Part shown: in pieces, positions 4,420 through 5,317 of the stretch
How positions within the stretch are numbered: the first letter of the stretch is position 1
How the letters are laid out: every line of letters begins with the position of its first letter
Source of the DNA: Thermoprotei archaeon
GTDB lineage: Archaea; Thermoproteota; Thermoprotei; Thermofilales; Thermofilaceae
Length of the DNA stretch: 5,317 bases
NCBI GenBank assembly: GCA_003649495.1
Contig: QMRZ01000106.1
Location: forward strand, 1 to 5,317
Reading direction: 5' to 3'
The notes under the pieces: model-generated
Databases searched by the model: none
What the model saw: the letters and a program-made list of their open reading frames with translations, nothing else
What the model was told of the DNA's origin: nothing
Position numbers and translations under genes: made by a program

Positions 4420-4822
4420 CGCCCTCCACCTCCAGGTAGAGGCGGGCTATCTTGTTAAATGTGGATAGCGGCTTCTCCTCAAGCCGCTCGACCGCCGCCT
4501 GGCCCAGCCTAGCCTTCACGAACTCACTCACCTCCCTTATGAACCTGAGGAGAGTGCCGAGGCTCTCCCCACACCCCCTCCTGCTGAGGTACCTCCTGTA
4601 GAGAGCGTAGAACTCCGCCAGGCTCTCAGGAACCCTCCTCCGCCCCGCCGCGACTGGCACGCCAGCCATCTCGTAGATCTGGGTTATCCCGCCTGGGAAT
4701 GCCCTGTACAGAGTCCTCGTGGAGACCTTGAGGACCCTAGCTATGTGCCTCATGCTGGGGGGCGACCCCTTCTCCCTGTAGTACTCCCTCACTAGGTTCA
4801 GCACACGCTCCCTTAACTCCAC
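4409..4822 (-). CDS. Helix-turn-helix DNA-binding protein (TetR-like N-terminal HTH)
   Basis: The protein has 137 residues and starts at GTG 4822. An ATG five bases upstream (4827) is out of frame and soon meets a stop. Residues 23-41 (SMRHIARVLKVSTRTLYRA) form a helix-turn-helix of the TetR type, with IAxxLxVSxxTLYRxF as the recognisable core, and AFPGG follows where TetR proteins often have YFxxK. The remainder (63-131) is helical and basic (AEFYALYRRYLSRRG, LLRFIREVSEFVKARLG, IARLYLEVEGG) and could form a dimerisation or ligand domain, although it is shorter than in typical TetR proteins (about 200 residues). Upstream, purine-rich GGAGTAGGAG lies near the start, and AT-rich sequence at about 4845-4860 is a weak promoter candidate. 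It overlaps the membrane-protein gene, with which it forms an operon. Confidence 0.78.
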   Translation of the reverse strand: MELRERVLNLVREYYREKGSPPSMRHIARVLKVSTRTLYRAFPGGITQIYEMAGVPVAAGRRRVPESLAEFYALYRRYLSRRGCGESLGTLLRFIREVSEFVKARLGQAAVERLEEKPLSTFNKIARLYLEVEGGEG

Positions 4823-4908
4823 ACCATGCTACTCCTACTCCACAGGTTATTGCTTTTACCGCTGCACAGAAAGCCCGGGAGGAGAAAAGAGGGGGGATCC
4901 CGCCCCGC
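4823..4908. other. Gap holding the 3' end of the small HTH gene and the promoter of the TetR-like gene
   Basis: After the stop of the 58-residue HTH gene the minus strand runs through a pyrimidine tract (CCCCCCTCTTTTCTCC, 4883-4898) that can act as an archaeal T-rich terminator. Further on, AT-rich GGTAAAAGCAATAACC (4845-4860) is the only TATA-like sequence in front of the gene starting at 4822. It would give a leader of fewer than about ten nt. Nothing else is visible here. Confidence 0.4.
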
Positions 4909-5085
4909 CTAAGCCTGAAGCACTATGAGCTCCTCGAGTTCCCTCCTAACGGCCTCGGGGCTCTCCCCGAGGATCTCGGCGATCTCGCGGCTAGTCAGGC
5001 CAGCCCTCCTCAGCGCGCGTATGAGCTCGAGCCTGCTCAAGCCCCCGCGCCTCCCGTGGACGCGTGCGTGGAGGGCGGCCCCCAT
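4909..5085 (-). CDS. Small HTH transcriptional regulator (58 residues)
   Basis: The start is ATG 5085, with a GGTGA ribosome site (5090-5094) four nt before it. An in-frame TTG at 5097 overlaps the operator and is unlikely. Residues 1-18 are basic and rich in Ala, Arg and Gly. Residues 18-56 form a compact helix-turn-helix: LELIRALRRAG, then LTSREIAEILGESPEAVRRELEEL, a sigma-70 region 4 or MarR-like trihelical pattern with ESPEAVRREL as the recognition helix. The length suggests a lone DNA-binding domain acting as a dimer. Two near-palindromic sites (5096-5143) flank its TATA-like CCTTTTAGGG (5118-5127), so it probably controls itself and perhaps the divergent alcohol dehydrogenase. I do not recognise a specific family. 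Confidence 0.72.
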   Translation of the reverse strand: MGAALHARVHGRRGGLSRLELIRALRRAGLTSREIAEILGESPEAVRRELEELIVLQA

Positions 5086-5095
5086 CTTCTCACCC

Positions 5096-5143
5096 AATTA
5101 CTATTGGTAATATGCCACCCTAAAAGGATTACCATTAGTAATT
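5096..5143. promoter_or_regulatory. Paired ATTAC-N5-GTAAT operators around the small HTH gene promoter
   Basis: ATTACTATTGGTAAT (5097-5111) and ATTACCATTAGTAAT (5128-5142) are each near-palindromes with ATTAC/GTAAT arms. Relative to one another they form a 16-bp inverted repeat (5096-5111 and 5128-5143) with one mismatch. Their centres are 31 bp apart, about three helical turns, so bound dimers would face the same side. Between them lies CCCTAAAAGG (5118-5127), the likely TATA box of the minus-strand gene, and its predicted start (about 5097) falls at the edge of one site. This placement is what a repressor that blocks both TBP/TFB binding and initiation would use. Confidence 0.7.
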
Positions 5144-5180
5144 TTCAGCTGAGGTCTGCCTCCCTAAAACCCCCTTTAAG

Positions 5181-5203
5181 CTTTTTACCACTCAGCTTAA
5201 ATT
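5181..5203 (+). promoter_or_regulatory. Promoter region of the iron-containing alcohol dehydrogenase
   Basis: Two TATA-like elements are present on the plus strand: CTTTTTACC (5181-5189) and CTTAAATT (5196-5203). The second is centred about 26 bp before the GTG at 5225, which would give a leaderless message, in keeping with the lack of any purine-rich ribosome site upstream of that GTG. The first would give a leader of about 15 nt. Operator sites of the divergent HTH gene end 38 bp further upstream. Confidence 0.45.
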
Positions 5204-5224
5204 GATGTAGCCTTAAGTCTCCCC

Positions 5225-5317
5225 GTGCTGAACTTCGTGTTTGAGCCACCGGGTAGGGTGATCTTCGGGAGGGGGAGGCTGGGGGAGCTGGGCGAGGTTG
5301 CGGCACGGCTGGGGTCC
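5225..5317 (+). CDS. Iron-containing alcohol dehydrogenase family protein, N-terminus (partial)
   Basis: From GTG 5225 the frame stays open for 31 codons to the window edge. The sequence FVFEPPGRVIFGRGRLGELGEV is the characteristic opening of group III (iron-containing) alcohol dehydrogenases, in which F..P..I.FG.G....L forms the first strand and the lead-in to the dinucleotide-binding fold. The family oxidises alcohols or reduces aldehydes and ketones with NAD(P), using Fe2+ or Zn2+ bound by a later Asp/His set that lies outside this window. Glycerol-1-phosphate and glycerol dehydrogenases share this fold but have a different opening. The gene is divergent from the small HTH gene with about 140 bp between the starts, so shared regulation is possible. 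Confidence 0.75.
   Translation, partial: MLNFVFEPPGRVIFGRGRLGELGEVAARLGS

Noticed and set aside
5204..5233. Second C/D-like pattern on the plus strand (TTGATGT followed by CTGA)
   Set aside because: The C box starts with T, only one box pair is present, the spacing is 16 nt, no terminal stem forms, and the CTGA falls inside the alcohol dehydrogenase start.
1..5317. CRISPR array
   Set aside because: No evenly spaced short repeats are present; the only repeats are the two pairs in the vapBC units and the operator pair near 5120.

Overview
The window looks like a GC-rich hyperthermophilic archaeon, most probably a crenarchaeon (Thermoproteota). The signs are Arg codons dominated by AGG, frequent ATA for Ile, GTG starts, AT-rich TATA elements about 26 bp upstream of short-leader or leaderless genes, GGTGA-type ribosome sites, DUF104-type VapB / PIN-domain VapC pairs, a single-domain KaiC-like ATPase, and an archaeal C/D box guide sRNA.

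Layout. Nearly everything is on the minus strand; only the two window edges carry plus-strand genes. Left edge (1-110): the 3' end of a probable DUF3368 PIN-type toxin. 136-945: a membrane-anchored spherulin-4-like TIM-barrel protein, which ends the transcript of a vapBC pair (vapB1 1372-1578, vapC1 957-1388). Directly upstream lies a second vapBC pair (vapB2 2068-2262, vapC2 1676-2068) whose toxin is damaged. The two pairs share an 88-bp perfect repeat in the antitoxin gene and an approximately 80-bp repeat at the toxin 3' end, while the sequence between these blocks is diverged. 2294-2350: a C/D box sRNA with all four boxes, a 4-bp terminal stem and its own TATA element. 2381-3190: remnants of a cobalt/magnesium chelatase locus, a frameshifted cobN C-terminus and a chlI gene cut after its Walker A region.

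3250-4032 is a KaiC/RadA-like ATPase with a strong TATA box that fixes its start. 4078-4822 is a two-gene operon of an HTH protein and a four-helix membrane protein. 4909-5085 is a 58-residue HTH protein; two ATTAC-N5-GTAAT sites flank its probable TATA box, suggesting autoregulation. Divergent from it, the right edge (5225-5317) opens an iron-containing alcohol dehydrogenase.

How it fits together: the left half is a toxin-antitoxin neighbourhood with recombination and decay, next to a dying chelatase operon. The guide sRNA sits in the gap between them, and its promoter overlaps the stop codon of the cobN remnant. The right half is small regulators and an ATPase without an obvious shared pathway. 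All functions are read from sequence motifs; no database search was possible.
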